Positions 23,562 to 31,724 of a stretch of DNA of 43,171 bases are shown here, piece by piece. Under the pieces are notes generated by a model that was not told the origin of the DNA, did no database searches, and was given only the letters and a program-made list of their open reading frames with translations. The position numbers and the translations under genes were made by a program. Each line of letters begins with the position of its first letter. Within the stretch, counting starts at the first letter, position 1. The stretch comes from Elusimicrobia bacterium ADurb.Bin231 (GTDB lineage Bacteria; Elusimicrobiota; UBA8919; MWCF01), in contig MWCF01000017.1 of NCBI GenBank assembly GCA_002069855.1, positions 1-43,171 of the forward strand. The letters run 5' to 3'.

Positions 23562-25229
23562 ATGAAGATTTTTAGAACGCATGCCTTGGTATGTTCCGGC
23601 GCCCAGTGTTTGTCAGCCGGAGGAAATAATTTCAAAGACGCTTTGTCTGCGGAGATAAATTCCGCTGGTCTTCAGGATGAAGTGCAGATAGTTGAAACAG
23701 GATGTATGGGATCTTGCGAGATGGGTCCTATGATGGTGGTGTATCCGGAGGGAACCGTATATATAAAACTTGTTCCTTCTGACGCCGCGGAAATAGTTAA
23801 AGAACATTTTTTAAAAGGCCGGCCGGTAAAGAGATTGATGTGGAACGCCTCCGGAAAAGAATTTCCCACATTGTCTGAAATTCCGTTTTTTGCCAAACAG
23901 ACAAAATTGGTGTTGAGAAATTGCGGGATTATTAATCCCGAAAATATTGAAGAATACATAGCTAATGACGGATATCTTGCCCTGGGGAAGGTATTGACTT
24001 CCATGAAGCCGCAAGAGGTTGTGGACGAGATAAAAAAATCCGGTTTGCGCGGTCGGGGCGGCGCGGGATTTCTTACAGGTCTTAAATGGGGGTATGTAGC
24101 GTCTCAACAGTCAGGTGATAAATACGTAATATGCAACGCGGATGAAGGAGATCCCGGAGCGTATATGGACAGATCTGTTTTGGAAAGCGATCCGCATACT
24201 CTTTTGGAAGGAATGATAATAGCCGGTTACGCAGTAGGCGCAATCAAAGGGTATATTTATGTAAGGGCTGAATATCCTTTAGCTGTAAAGAGGGTCGCTC
24301 TTGCTCTTAAGCATGCCCGGGCATTCGGTCTTTTAGGCAGCAATATTCTCAATTCGGGATTTTCTTTTGATATCGCCATAAGGATGGGAGCAGGAGCCTT
24401 TGTTTGCGGAGAGGAAACAGCTCTTATAAATTCCATAGAAGGGAAACGCGGGGAACCCAGAAAAAAGCCGCCGTATCCTTCCACAGCAGGTCTTTTCGAC
24501 AAGCCGACTCTTATAAACAATGTGGAAACTTTCGCCAATGTTCCGGTAATAATCCATAAAGGAGCGCAATTTTTCAAAAAGATAGGCACTGCGACCAGTC
24601 CCGGCACAAAGGTGTTTTCTCTCGCTGGAAAGGTTAATACTACAGGGTTGATAGAAGTTCCGCTTGGTATAACGTTAAGAGAAATAGTGTTTGATATAGG
24701 CGGCGGTATCCCTGAGGGACATAGCTTCAAAGGAGCTTTAATCGGAGGCCCTTCAGGGGGCGTTGTCCCAGCGGAGCATTTAGATATCGCGATAGATTAT
24801 GAGTCTCTGGATTCCATAGGAACAATTATGGGGTCCGGAGGTTTGATTATTATGGACGAGACAAGTTGCATGGTGGATATTGCAAAATTTTTCCTTAAGT
24901 TCACGGTGGAAGAAAGTTGCGGAAAATGCACACCATGCCGCGAGGGAACTCCGCAGATGCTTAAAATTCTTCAACGAATAACTTCAGGTGAAGGCATGCC
25001 CGGAGATATAGAAAATCTTGAACGCACAGGCAGAATAATATCCAGAACTTCCTTATGCGGGCTCGGACAGAGCGCGTCTAATCCCGTGCTTTCAACTATA
25101 AGATTTTTTAAAAACGAATATGAATCTCATATAAATGAAAAAAAATGTCCGTCTTCCGTATGCGATATGAAACCGAAAGCAATGGAGAATAAAAATGGAA
25201 AAAAAATCCGTGTTAGAAAGATTGCATGA
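23562..25229 (+). CDS. hndC: NuoF-like flavin subunit of the hydrogenase (HndC/HydB type), first copy
   Basis: A 555-residue NADH-binding flavoprotein. The N-terminal thioredoxin-like [2Fe-2S] domain has Cys11, Cys16, Cys48 and Cys52. Next come the FMN loop GRGGAGFLTGLKWG, the NADH-binding GAGAFVCGEETALINSIEG and RGEPRKKPPYP, then the [4Fe-4S] site ESCGKCTPC with the later Cys of SLCGLGQ. HydB-type subunits usually end in a two-cluster ferredoxin domain. Here the chain ends soon after INEKKCPSSVC with a basic tail, so that domain is missing. The last 35 bases overlap the second NuoE-like gene. Confidence 0.94.
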   Translation: MKIFRTHALVCSGAQCLSAGGNNFKDALSAEINSAGLQDEVQIVETGCMGSCEMGPMMVVYPEGTVYIKLVPSDAAEIVKEHFLKGRPVKRLMWNASGKEFPTLSEIPFFAKQTKLVLRNCGIINPENIEEYIANDGYLALGKVLTSMKPQEVVDEIKKSGLRGRGGAGFLTGLKWGYVASQQSGDKYVICNADEGDPGAYMDRSVLESDPHTLLEGMIIAGYAVGAIKGYIYVRAEYPLAVKRVALALKHARAFGLLGSNILNSGFSFDIAIRMGAGAFVCGEETALINSIEGKRGEPRKKPPYPSTAGLFDKPTLINNVETFANVPVIIHKGAQFFKKIGTATSPGTKVFSLAGKVNTTGLIEVPLGITLREIVFDIGGGIPEGHSFKGALIGGPSGGVVPAEHLDIAIDYESLDSIGTIMGSGGLIIMDETSCMVDIAKFFLKFTVEESCGKCTPCREGTPQMLKILQRITSGEGMPGDIENLERTGRIISRTSLCGLGQSASNPVLSTIRFFKNEYESHINEKKCPSSVCDMKPKAMENKNGKKIRVRKIA

Positions 25230-25629
25230 AACGCAGGACAAAGAAAAAGAGAAAAATTATATTTCCGAACAAAAGGCATCTGAATTGTTGAAAGAAAATT
25301 CAGATTCCCTTTCTCATATTTACGGAGTAGCGACTTTTTATACAATGTTGTCCGTTAAGCCGCGCGGCAGATATATCATAAGGATTTGCCGCAACCTTGC
25401 CTGCCATCTGGAGAATGCGGATTCCGTTGCCGAAGAACTCAAAAATCTTCTCGGCATAGGATTCGGAGAGACCACTACCGACGGCAAATTTACTCTTGAA
25501 GAAAGCAGCTGTTTGGGAATGTGCTCTGTTGCGCCTGCTATGATGATAAACGACGAACCGTACGGAAATCTTACTCCGGAAAAGGTAAAGGATATAATTG
25601 AAAGTTTAAAGGCGGGGAGTAAAAAATGA
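25195..25629 (+). CDS. NuoE-like [2Fe-2S] subunit, second copy
   Basis: A 144-residue NuoE homologue with its four cluster cysteines intact (CRNLACHL and SCLGMCSVAP) and the family motif HIYGVATFYTML. The N-terminal helical region is shorter and more charged than in the first copy. It overlaps the end of the first NuoF-like gene and is followed by a second NuoF-like gene that starts 4 bases before its stop, so NuoE and NuoF are paired again. It may form an alternative NADH or NADPH module for the same hydrogenase, or serve another enzyme. Confidence 0.9.
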   Translation: MEKKSVLERLHETQDKEKEKNYISEQKASELLKENSDSLSHIYGVATFYTMLSVKPRGRYIIRICRNLACHLENADSVAEELKNLLGIGFGETTTDGKFTLEESSCLGMCSVAPAMMINDEPYGNLTPEKVKDIIESLKAGSKK

Positions 25630-27218
25630 AATTCTTCAGAACGCATATTTTAGTGTCCAAGGACTCGAAAAGCATGTTCGCCGGCGCAGAAACGGTGGAA
25701 AAGCTTCTTGTTGAGGAAATTAAAAAACAAGGGCTCGGCGAAGAGATAAAAGTAATCAGCACAGGCAGTATAGGTTTTGAAGGAACTGGGGTTACCATTG
25801 CGGTATATCCGGACGGTATAGTTTATTCGCCTGTAACTGTTTCTGACATACCTGAAATAGTTAGCGAGCATCTGCTTAAAGGCAGAGTTGTCAAGCGTAT
25901 AGCATTTCCAATCAAAACAAGTAAAATGCCGTCTGGAGTTACATTCCCCGAAAAGGTTATAGGCATTCAAAAAAGAATCGTTCTGAAAAATGTAGGTTTT
26001 ATTAATCCGGAAAATATTGAGGAATACATAGCGCAAGACGGTTACTCAGCGCTCGCTAAATCTCTCTGCGATATGAAACCTTCGGATGTTATATCATTGA
26101 TTACAGCATCTGAATTAAGAGGCCGCGGCGGCGCCGGATATCCTACAGGTTTGAAATGGGCTGCGGCAGCAGAGGTTAAAGGGGATTGTAAATATATAAT
26201 ATGCAATGCGGATGAAGGCGAGCCAGGCACATTCAAAGACAGAGAAATAATGGAGGGAGATCCTCATACTCTTCTTGAAGGAATGGCTATAGCCGGATAT
26301 GCTGTTGGCGCTTCTGTCGGATATATATACATAAGAGGAGAATACGCGATTTCAATAAATCGTTTAAACAAGGCTATAGAAGATGCCAGATCTTACGGGT
26401 TGCTCGGTAAAAATATTCTCGGCAGCGGATTTGATTTTGAAATAGAAATAAAAAAAGGCGCAGGCGCGTATGTCTGCGGAGAAGAATCGGCATTAATAGA
26501 ATCAATTGAAGGCAGCCGCGGCGAGCCGAGAAAAAAGCCTCCGTATCCCGTTGTTTCAGGTTTATGGGCAAAACCCACAGTGGTAAATAATGTGGAAACA
26601 TTGGCTAATGTGCCCCGCATATTGGAGAACGGCGCAGAATGGTACAAGTCGTTGGGAACTGAAGGTTCAAGAGGAACTAAATTATTTTCTCTTATGGGAG
26701 ATATAAAGTGGAAGGGTGTCATAGAGATACCGTTTGGCACTCCTTTGTCAAAGATTGTAATGAACATTGCCGGAGGACTTAAAAACAACGCTAAACTTAA
26801 AGCTGTAATTTTGGGCGGAGTCTCAGGGTATTTAATAAAACCTGAAGAACTTGACATACCTGTGGATTTTAATTCTTTGGCGCGTATAGAAGCGGGTCCT
26901 GGTTCGGGTTCTATAATCGTTCTTGATGATTCCAGAGACATTGTGGATATAGTTAAAAATATAGCTGAATTTTTCAAACATGAAAGTTGCGGGAAATGCA
27001 CCCCTTGCCGTATAGGAACTGATCAGATATGCGAGATAATAGATAGATTTTTTTATGATGAGGGTTCTGAGGATGATTTGAATAAACTAATGCGTCTTTC
27101 GGAAACTATGTTCCAAACATCTTTTTGCGCGCTCGGGCAAACTGCTCCCAATATACTCCAGCAGTCATTGAAAAAATTTCGCGGCGACTGGGAACGGCAT
27201 TTTTTTAAAAGCGAATGA
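25626..27218 (+). CDS. NuoF-like flavin subunit, second copy, N-terminal cluster lost
   Basis: A 530-residue NuoF homologue. It keeps the FMN loop (GRGGAGYPTGLKWA), the nucleotide-binding GAGAYVCGEESALIESIEG, and the [4Fe-4S] site ESCGKCTPC plus SFCALGQ. The N-terminal thioredoxin-like domain aligns without gaps to that of the first copy, but its four cluster positions are Ser11, Ser16, Ser48 and Glu52. There is no C-terminal ferredoxin domain. It can thus pass electrons only through FMN and one [4Fe-4S] cluster plus its NuoE partner. The ATG overlaps the NuoE-like stop, and its own stop overlaps the epimerase start. Confidence 0.92.
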   Translation: MKFFRTHILVSKDSKSMFAGAETVEKLLVEEIKKQGLGEEIKVISTGSIGFEGTGVTIAVYPDGIVYSPVTVSDIPEIVSEHLLKGRVVKRIAFPIKTSKMPSGVTFPEKVIGIQKRIVLKNVGFINPENIEEYIAQDGYSALAKSLCDMKPSDVISLITASELRGRGGAGYPTGLKWAAAAEVKGDCKYIICNADEGEPGTFKDREIMEGDPHTLLEGMAIAGYAVGASVGYIYIRGEYAISINRLNKAIEDARSYGLLGKNILGSGFDFEIEIKKGAGAYVCGEESALIESIEGSRGEPRKKPPYPVVSGLWAKPTVVNNVETLANVPRILENGAEWYKSLGTEGSRGTKLFSLMGDIKWKGVIEIPFGTPLSKIVMNIAGGLKNNAKLKAVILGGVSGYLIKPEELDIPVDFNSLARIEAGPGSGSIIVLDDSRDIVDIVKNIAEFFKHESCGKCTPCRIGTDQICEIIDRFFYDEGSEDDLNKLMRLSETMFQTSFCALGQTAPNILQQSLKKFRGDWERHFFKSE

Positions 27219-28150
27219 AAATATTAATTACGGGTGCTACAGGTTTTATCGGAAGAAATGCGGCGCTCAGACTTTTGCGGGAAGGACATATTATATCGGT
27301 ACTGGTAAGGAATGCGTCTAAGGCGTCTTTTCTGAAATCAGCAGGCGCGCAATTAATATGCAAAGACATAACAGATAAAAATCTTTCCGATAACATAGGA
27401 ATGCGCGACTTTGACGTGATAATTCATTGCGCAGGGCTTGTGCAGAATTGCAACTATAATAAACTGTATTCTGTAAATGTTAAAGGTTCTGAAAATATCT
27501 GTCGCCTTGCGCTGGAACTCGGAGTAAAAAAACTTATTTATACCAGTTCTGTGTCTGTAATAAGCGGAAATGATAAACCCTCTCTTACAGATGATTTGCC
27601 TTACAAGGCCTCAAACCTATACGGCAAATCCAAGATGGAAGCCGAGAAAATAGTTGTTGGTTATAGACAAAAAGGATTGAGGATCGCGATATTAAGACCG
27701 TCTATGGTTTATGGAGAAAACGAACCGCATTTGACTAATTTGCTTCTAACTTTAATGAAATACAGATTGATGCCTATGCCTGGCAATGGCGCAGCTAAGT
27801 GGCATTTGGTATATATAAAAAATCTTGTTGAGGTATATTCCGCTGCTGTAAAAAACGATGCTTATTTGGATGGCACTTTTCTTGTAGCTGACGAAGAGGT
27901 TTTAACTGTTAAAGAGATATTCAAAATATTCAGCGAAAATATAGGTGGCAAAATGCCTTACTCGTTGCCGGACCCGATTACTGGATTTTTGCGTTATGTG
28001 CCTTATTTCGGAGATAAAATAAGATTTTTTCTTAAAGACAGGGTCTATGATACATCACGGCTTAGAGCAGCTGGTTGTAAGATGCCGCATAAGGCGCAGG
28101 ATGCTCTGAAATTGACTGCCAAGCACTGGATAAAAAAAAGGAGAAATTAA
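27215..28150 (+). CDS. NAD-dependent epimerase/dehydratase family protein (extended SDR)
   Basis: A 311-residue extended short-chain dehydrogenase/reductase. The dinucleotide-binding motif is ITGATGFIGRN at the start. The catalytic Ser and YxxxK are in IYTSSVSVISG and LYGKSKMEAE. Homologues act on nucleotide sugars, sterols or flavonoids; substrate is not evident. It lies inside the hydrogenase operon, overlapping the second NuoF-like gene by 4 bases (ATGA) and ending one base before HydA. This is an odd place for a sugar-type enzyme. A role with the hydrogenase is possible but unsupported. Confidence 0.85.
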   Translation: MKILITGATGFIGRNAALRLLREGHIISVLVRNASKASFLKSAGAQLICKDITDKNLSDNIGMRDFDVIIHCAGLVQNCNYNKLYSVNVKGSENICRLALELGVKKLIYTSSVSVISGNDKPSLTDDLPYKASNLYGKSKMEAEKIVVGYRQKGLRIAILRPSMVYGENEPHLTNLLLTLMKYRLMPMPGNGAAKWHLVYIKNLVEVYSAAVKNDAYLDGTFLVADEEVLTVKEIFKIFSENIGGKMPYSLPDPITGFLRYVPYFGDKIRFFLKDRVYDTSRLRAAGCKMPHKAQDALKLTAKHWIKKRRN

Positions 28151-28151
28151 T

Positions 28152-29942
28152 ATGGATGTTAACATGCAAACCGTAGAAGTAAAAATTAACGGGCAAAGTT
28201 ATAATATGAATGAAGACATGACAATCCTTGAGGCATGCGAGAGTGTGGGTATAAAAATACCGACATTGTGTTATTTGAAAGGTATTTGCGAGGAAGGTTC
28301 CTGCGGGATCTGTGTTGTTGAAGTGAAAAAGTTTAAGGCTTTACGCAGGGCTTGCATAACAAAAATTATGGCTGATATGGAGATTTTTACGAACACCCCG
28401 TCTGTACGGGAAGCAAGAAGAACCAATCTGGAATTGTTGCTTGCCAATCATCCAAAGGACTGTCTTGTATGTTCCAAAAGCGCTTCCTGCGATTTGAGAA
28501 AACTTACAGAGGATTTCGGTTTAAAAGAAAGCAGGTTTGAGAAAACCCGCGCTAAAGATTTTGAAATAGATATCAGCTCTCCTTCTATAGTCAGAGATCC
28601 CAATAAATGCATTCTTTGTCGCAGATGTGTAGAGGTATGCAGCAAAGTGCAAAAAGTAAATGCTATATGCATAGCAAACAGAGGATCAAATAGCACTGTT
28701 TCCACAAGTTTTGAAAAAGGTCTTGGCAATGTGGAATGTACAAATTGCGGGCAGTGCGTTCTTGTATGTCCCACAGGCGCTCTTACGGAAAAGGAATATA
28801 TTGAGGATGTTTGGAAAGAATTGGCTGAACCTGAAAAATTTGTTATTGTTCAGACAGCTCCTGCTGTCAGGGCGTCCATAGGAGAAGAATTCGGATTGCC
28901 AGCGGGCACTCTTGTCACAGGAAGGATGGTTGCTGCGTTAAGACGTGTTGGGTTTAAAAAGGTATTTGATACTCAGTTTTCTGCGGATTTGACTATTATG
29001 GAAGAGGGCAGTGAATTATTGCATAGGTTAAATTCGAAAGGCGTGTTTCCCATGATAACGTCCTGTTCTCCTGGGTGGATAAAATTTATAGAACACTTTT
29101 ATCCTGATCTCATAGGGCATCTATCATCATGTAAATCTCCTCAGCAGATGTTCGGAGCTGTAGCAAAAACCTATTATGCCGAAAAACTTGGTATTGATCC
29201 GCGAAAGATGGTGGTTGTTTCTATAATGCCATGCACTGCGAAAAAATTTGAAGCGCGTAGACCGGAATTTGATTCCGCTTTTAATTATTGGCAGGAAAAG
29301 GGAACTATTAAAGATATTACCGCATTTTCTGATATTGATTATGTGCTCACCACCAGAGAGGCCGCTAAAATGATAAAAGAAGGCGGTATTGATTTTATTC
29401 ATCTGAAAGATGAAGATTTTGACGCTCCTCTTGGTATGTCAAGTGGCGCTGGAGTAATATTTGCCAATACAGGCGGGGTTATGGAAGCAGCTATAAGAAC
29501 TGCATATGAGCTGGTAACAGGAAAATCATTAGAAAAATTGGAGTGCAAAAGCATAAGAGGGCTTGACGGAATAAAAACAGCAGATATTGATATAGCAGGA
29601 ACAACTATTAAGGTTGCTGTTGCGCACGGATTATCAAATGCAAGGATATTATTGGATGAGATAAAAGAAGGGAAAAGTCCTTATCACTTTATTGAGATTA
29701 TGGCTTGTCCGGGTGGATGTATTGGTGGTGGTGGCCAGCCGTATAATGCGTCGGAGTATTCCGGCACGGAATTAAGAAAGAAAAGAGCGTCTGCTATTTA
29801 CAAGGAAGATGAAGGCAAAAAGGTTCGTAAATCTCATGAAAATGAGGAGATAAAAGCGTTATATAAAGAATTTTTGGGAAAACCGCTTGGGGAAAAATCT
29901 CATAAATTGCTTCATACCAAATATACAAAAAGAGGTATATAG
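28152..29942 (+). CDS. hndD: [FeFe] hydrogenase catalytic subunit HydA (HndD type)
   Basis: A 596-residue hydrogenase of the trimeric or tetrameric bifurcating class. The N-terminal [2Fe-2S] domain has CYLKGICEEGSCGIC. The His-ligated [4Fe-4S] site is HPKDCLVCSKSASC. Two [4Fe-4S] clusters are in CILCRRCVEVC and CTNCGQCVLVC. The H-cluster motifs are TSCSPGW (Cys305), MPCTAKKFEA and MACPGGCIGGGGQP. The usual first motif is TSCCPxW; here the second Cys is Ser306. The C-terminal tail with KALYKEFLGKPLGEKSHKLL is typical of HndD. AAAGGAG precedes the ATG. It is expected to oxidise NADH and reduced ferredoxin jointly to make H2, or the reverse. Confidence 0.95.
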   Translation: MDVNMQTVEVKINGQSYNMNEDMTILEACESVGIKIPTLCYLKGICEEGSCGICVVEVKKFKALRRACITKIMADMEIFTNTPSVREARRTNLELLLANHPKDCLVCSKSASCDLRKLTEDFGLKESRFEKTRAKDFEIDISSPSIVRDPNKCILCRRCVEVCSKVQKVNAICIANRGSNSTVSTSFEKGLGNVECTNCGQCVLVCPTGALTEKEYIEDVWKELAEPEKFVIVQTAPAVRASIGEEFGLPAGTLVTGRMVAALRRVGFKKVFDTQFSADLTIMEEGSELLHRLNSKGVFPMITSCSPGWIKFIEHFYPDLIGHLSSCKSPQQMFGAVAKTYYAEKLGIDPRKMVVVSIMPCTAKKFEARRPEFDSAFNYWQEKGTIKDITAFSDIDYVLTTREAAKMIKEGGIDFIHLKDEDFDAPLGMSSGAGVIFANTGGVMEAAIRTAYELVTGKSLEKLECKSIRGLDGIKTADIDIAGTTIKVAVAHGLSNARILLDEIKEGKSPYHFIEIMACPGGCIGGGGQPYNASEYSGTELRKKRASAIYKEDEGKKVRKSHENEEIKALYKEFLGKPLGEKSHKLLHTKYTKRGI

Positions 29943-29971
29943 CAACAAAAAAAATTATTGGAGGTTTATTT

Positions 29972-30220
29972 ATGGAAGAATATGTTCTTGTTGTTTCTAT
30001 CACTGTAAAGCAGAGGAATGTAAATGCTCCTAAGGTGAACAAGGTATTGACTTCCTGCGGAGAAGTTGTGCTTGCAAGAATGGGGATACATTATGAGAAA
30101 TGTGATGTTAATATCATAACCCTGGTTACCGTAGGTGACAAAAAAGATATTCAGTCGCTTGTAAAAAAATTGACTGCAATAAAAGGGGTTAAAGCAGCAA
30201 TAACTTCACTCCCTGTATAG
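29972..30220 (+). CDS. TM1266-type iron-only hydrogenase system regulator
   Basis: An 82-residue protein of the family called iron-only hydrogenase system putative regulator, after TM1266 of Thermotoga. The core is an ACT/NikR-C-like fold with ARMGIHYEKCDVNIITLV and KLTAIKGVKAAIT. There is no DNA-binding domain, so it probably works as a ligand-binding or partner protein. TTGGAGG precedes the ATG. It lies between hydA and hydG, its standard place. Confidence 0.82.
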   Translation: MEEYVLVVSITVKQRNVNAPKVNKVLTSCGEVVLARMGIHYEKCDVNIITLVTVGDKKDIQSLVKKLTAIKGVKAAITSLPV

Positions 30221-30257
30221 ATAAATATAAAATTATCATTTGGGAAAGGACGAAAAT

Positions 30258-31724
30258 ATGATGTCTGTAATAAAAAAGCGGGAAATAGATAAGTATCTTG
30301 TGAATAAGAAATCTTTTATAGACGAAACCGAGATAAATAAAAAATTAGCAGCCAACAAAAAAAATGATTTAATAAGATTAAATGAAATTCTTAAAAAATC
30401 GCTTGCTATAGAAACATTGTCTCCTGACGAAACCGCATTTTTGCTGAATATTTCGAATAAGGATTATTGGCAAAAAATATTTGAAACAGCATCTGCTGTG
30501 AAGAAAAAGGTTTACAATAATAGGATAGTAACTTTCGCTCCGCTTTACTGCAGCAATTTGTGCGTGAATAATTGTATGTATTGCGGTTTCCGCAACAGTA
30601 ATGAAGCAGTAGTAAGGAAAAGGTTGCGTCTTGAAGAAATCAGGAAGGAAGTGCTTTGGCTTGTCGGTAAACTCGGGCATAAGCGTCTCATATCCGTTTA
30701 CGGGGAGCATCCGTCCACTGGAATAGATTATATCTGCGAAAGTTTAAGAACTATATACTCGGCAACGGTTAAGACAAAAAAAGGTTATATCGGCATAAGA
30801 AGGGTAAATGTCAATGCCGCCCCTATGTCCATATCTGATCTTAAAAAACTTCATAAAGCCGGAATAGGGACATATCAGGTATTTCAGGAAACATATCATC
30901 CTCAGATGTATAGCAAGGTGCACCCTGCTTCCACTATAAAAGGCAATTATTTGTGGCGGCTTTACTGTATGCACAGAGCTATGGAAGCAGGCATAGATGA
31001 TGTAGGCATTGGGGTATTGTTCGGACTTTATGACTGGAAGTTTGAAGTTATGGGCATTCTGTATCATGCCATAGAACTTGAAAAAAGATTTGGCATAGGT
31101 CCGCATACAGTGTCTTTTCCAAGGTTGAAACCAGCGTTTAATACGCCATTTTCAAAAGGGACAAAATATCAGGTTTCAGATGATGATTTAAAAAAATTGG
31201 TTGCTGTGATTAGATTGGCAGTTCCTTACACAGGAATGATTCTTACAGCGCGGGAACCGGAAGATGTGAGATCGAAACTTTGGCAGGTAGGCATTACACA
31301 AATGGATGCTGGCACTAAAATAGGTATAGGGGATTATAGTGATGAACACGATTTGCGCAGCAGTGACAAAGAGCAATTTTTAATAGGGGACACGAGATCT
31401 TTGGACGAGGTTATCGGAGACCTTGCCGGCAGAGGTATGATAACCTCTTTTTGTACTGCGGGTTACCGTTGCGGAAGAACCGGCAAAAACATTATGCAGC
31501 TTCTTAGAACGGGTCAAGAGGGTAAATTCTGCAAACTCAATGCCATATTGACTTTTAAAGAATGGCTGGATGATTTTGCCTGTGCGCGTACTAAATCGTT
31601 GGGCAAAAAACTGATAAAAAAAGAAATAGAGGAAGTGAAAAAAATATTTCCCAAATCTATTTACGGAAAATTTTTACAATATTACGCGGAAACGGCGAAC
31701 GGGAAAAAGGACTTGTATTTTTAA
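30258..31724 (+). CDS. hydG: [FeFe] hydrogenase maturase HydG (radical SAM tyrosine lyase)
   Basis: A 488-residue radical SAM enzyme that cleaves tyrosine to make the CO and CN ligands of the H-cluster. The radical SAM motif is CVNNCMYC (Cys102, Cys106, Cys109). The C-terminal auxiliary cluster normally uses CX2CX22C. Here Cys399 and Cys425 are in the expected places, but the middle position is Gly402, with an extra cysteine at 405 (CTAGYRC). The start is the ATG at 30258 with AAAGGA 7 bases upstream; a TTG 18 bases earlier overlaps that site. The next gene starts on the stop codon (TAATG). Confidence 0.92.
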   Translation: MMSVIKKREIDKYLVNKKSFIDETEINKKLAANKKNDLIRLNEILKKSLAIETLSPDETAFLLNISNKDYWQKIFETASAVKKKVYNNRIVTFAPLYCSNLCVNNCMYCGFRNSNEAVVRKRLRLEEIRKEVLWLVGKLGHKRLISVYGEHPSTGIDYICESLRTIYSATVKTKKGYIGIRRVNVNAAPMSISDLKKLHKAGIGTYQVFQETYHPQMYSKVHPASTIKGNYLWRLYCMHRAMEAGIDDVGIGVLFGLYDWKFEVMGILYHAIELEKRFGIGPHTVSFPRLKPAFNTPFSKGTKYQVSDDDLKKLVAVIRLAVPYTGMILTAREPEDVRSKLWQVGITQMDAGTKIGIGDYSDEHDLRSSDKEQFLIGDTRSLDEVIGDLAGRGMITSFCTAGYRCGRTGKNIMQLLRTGQEGKFCKLNAILTFKEWLDDFACARTKSLGKKLIKKEIEEVKKIFPKSIYGKFLQYYAETANGKKDLYF

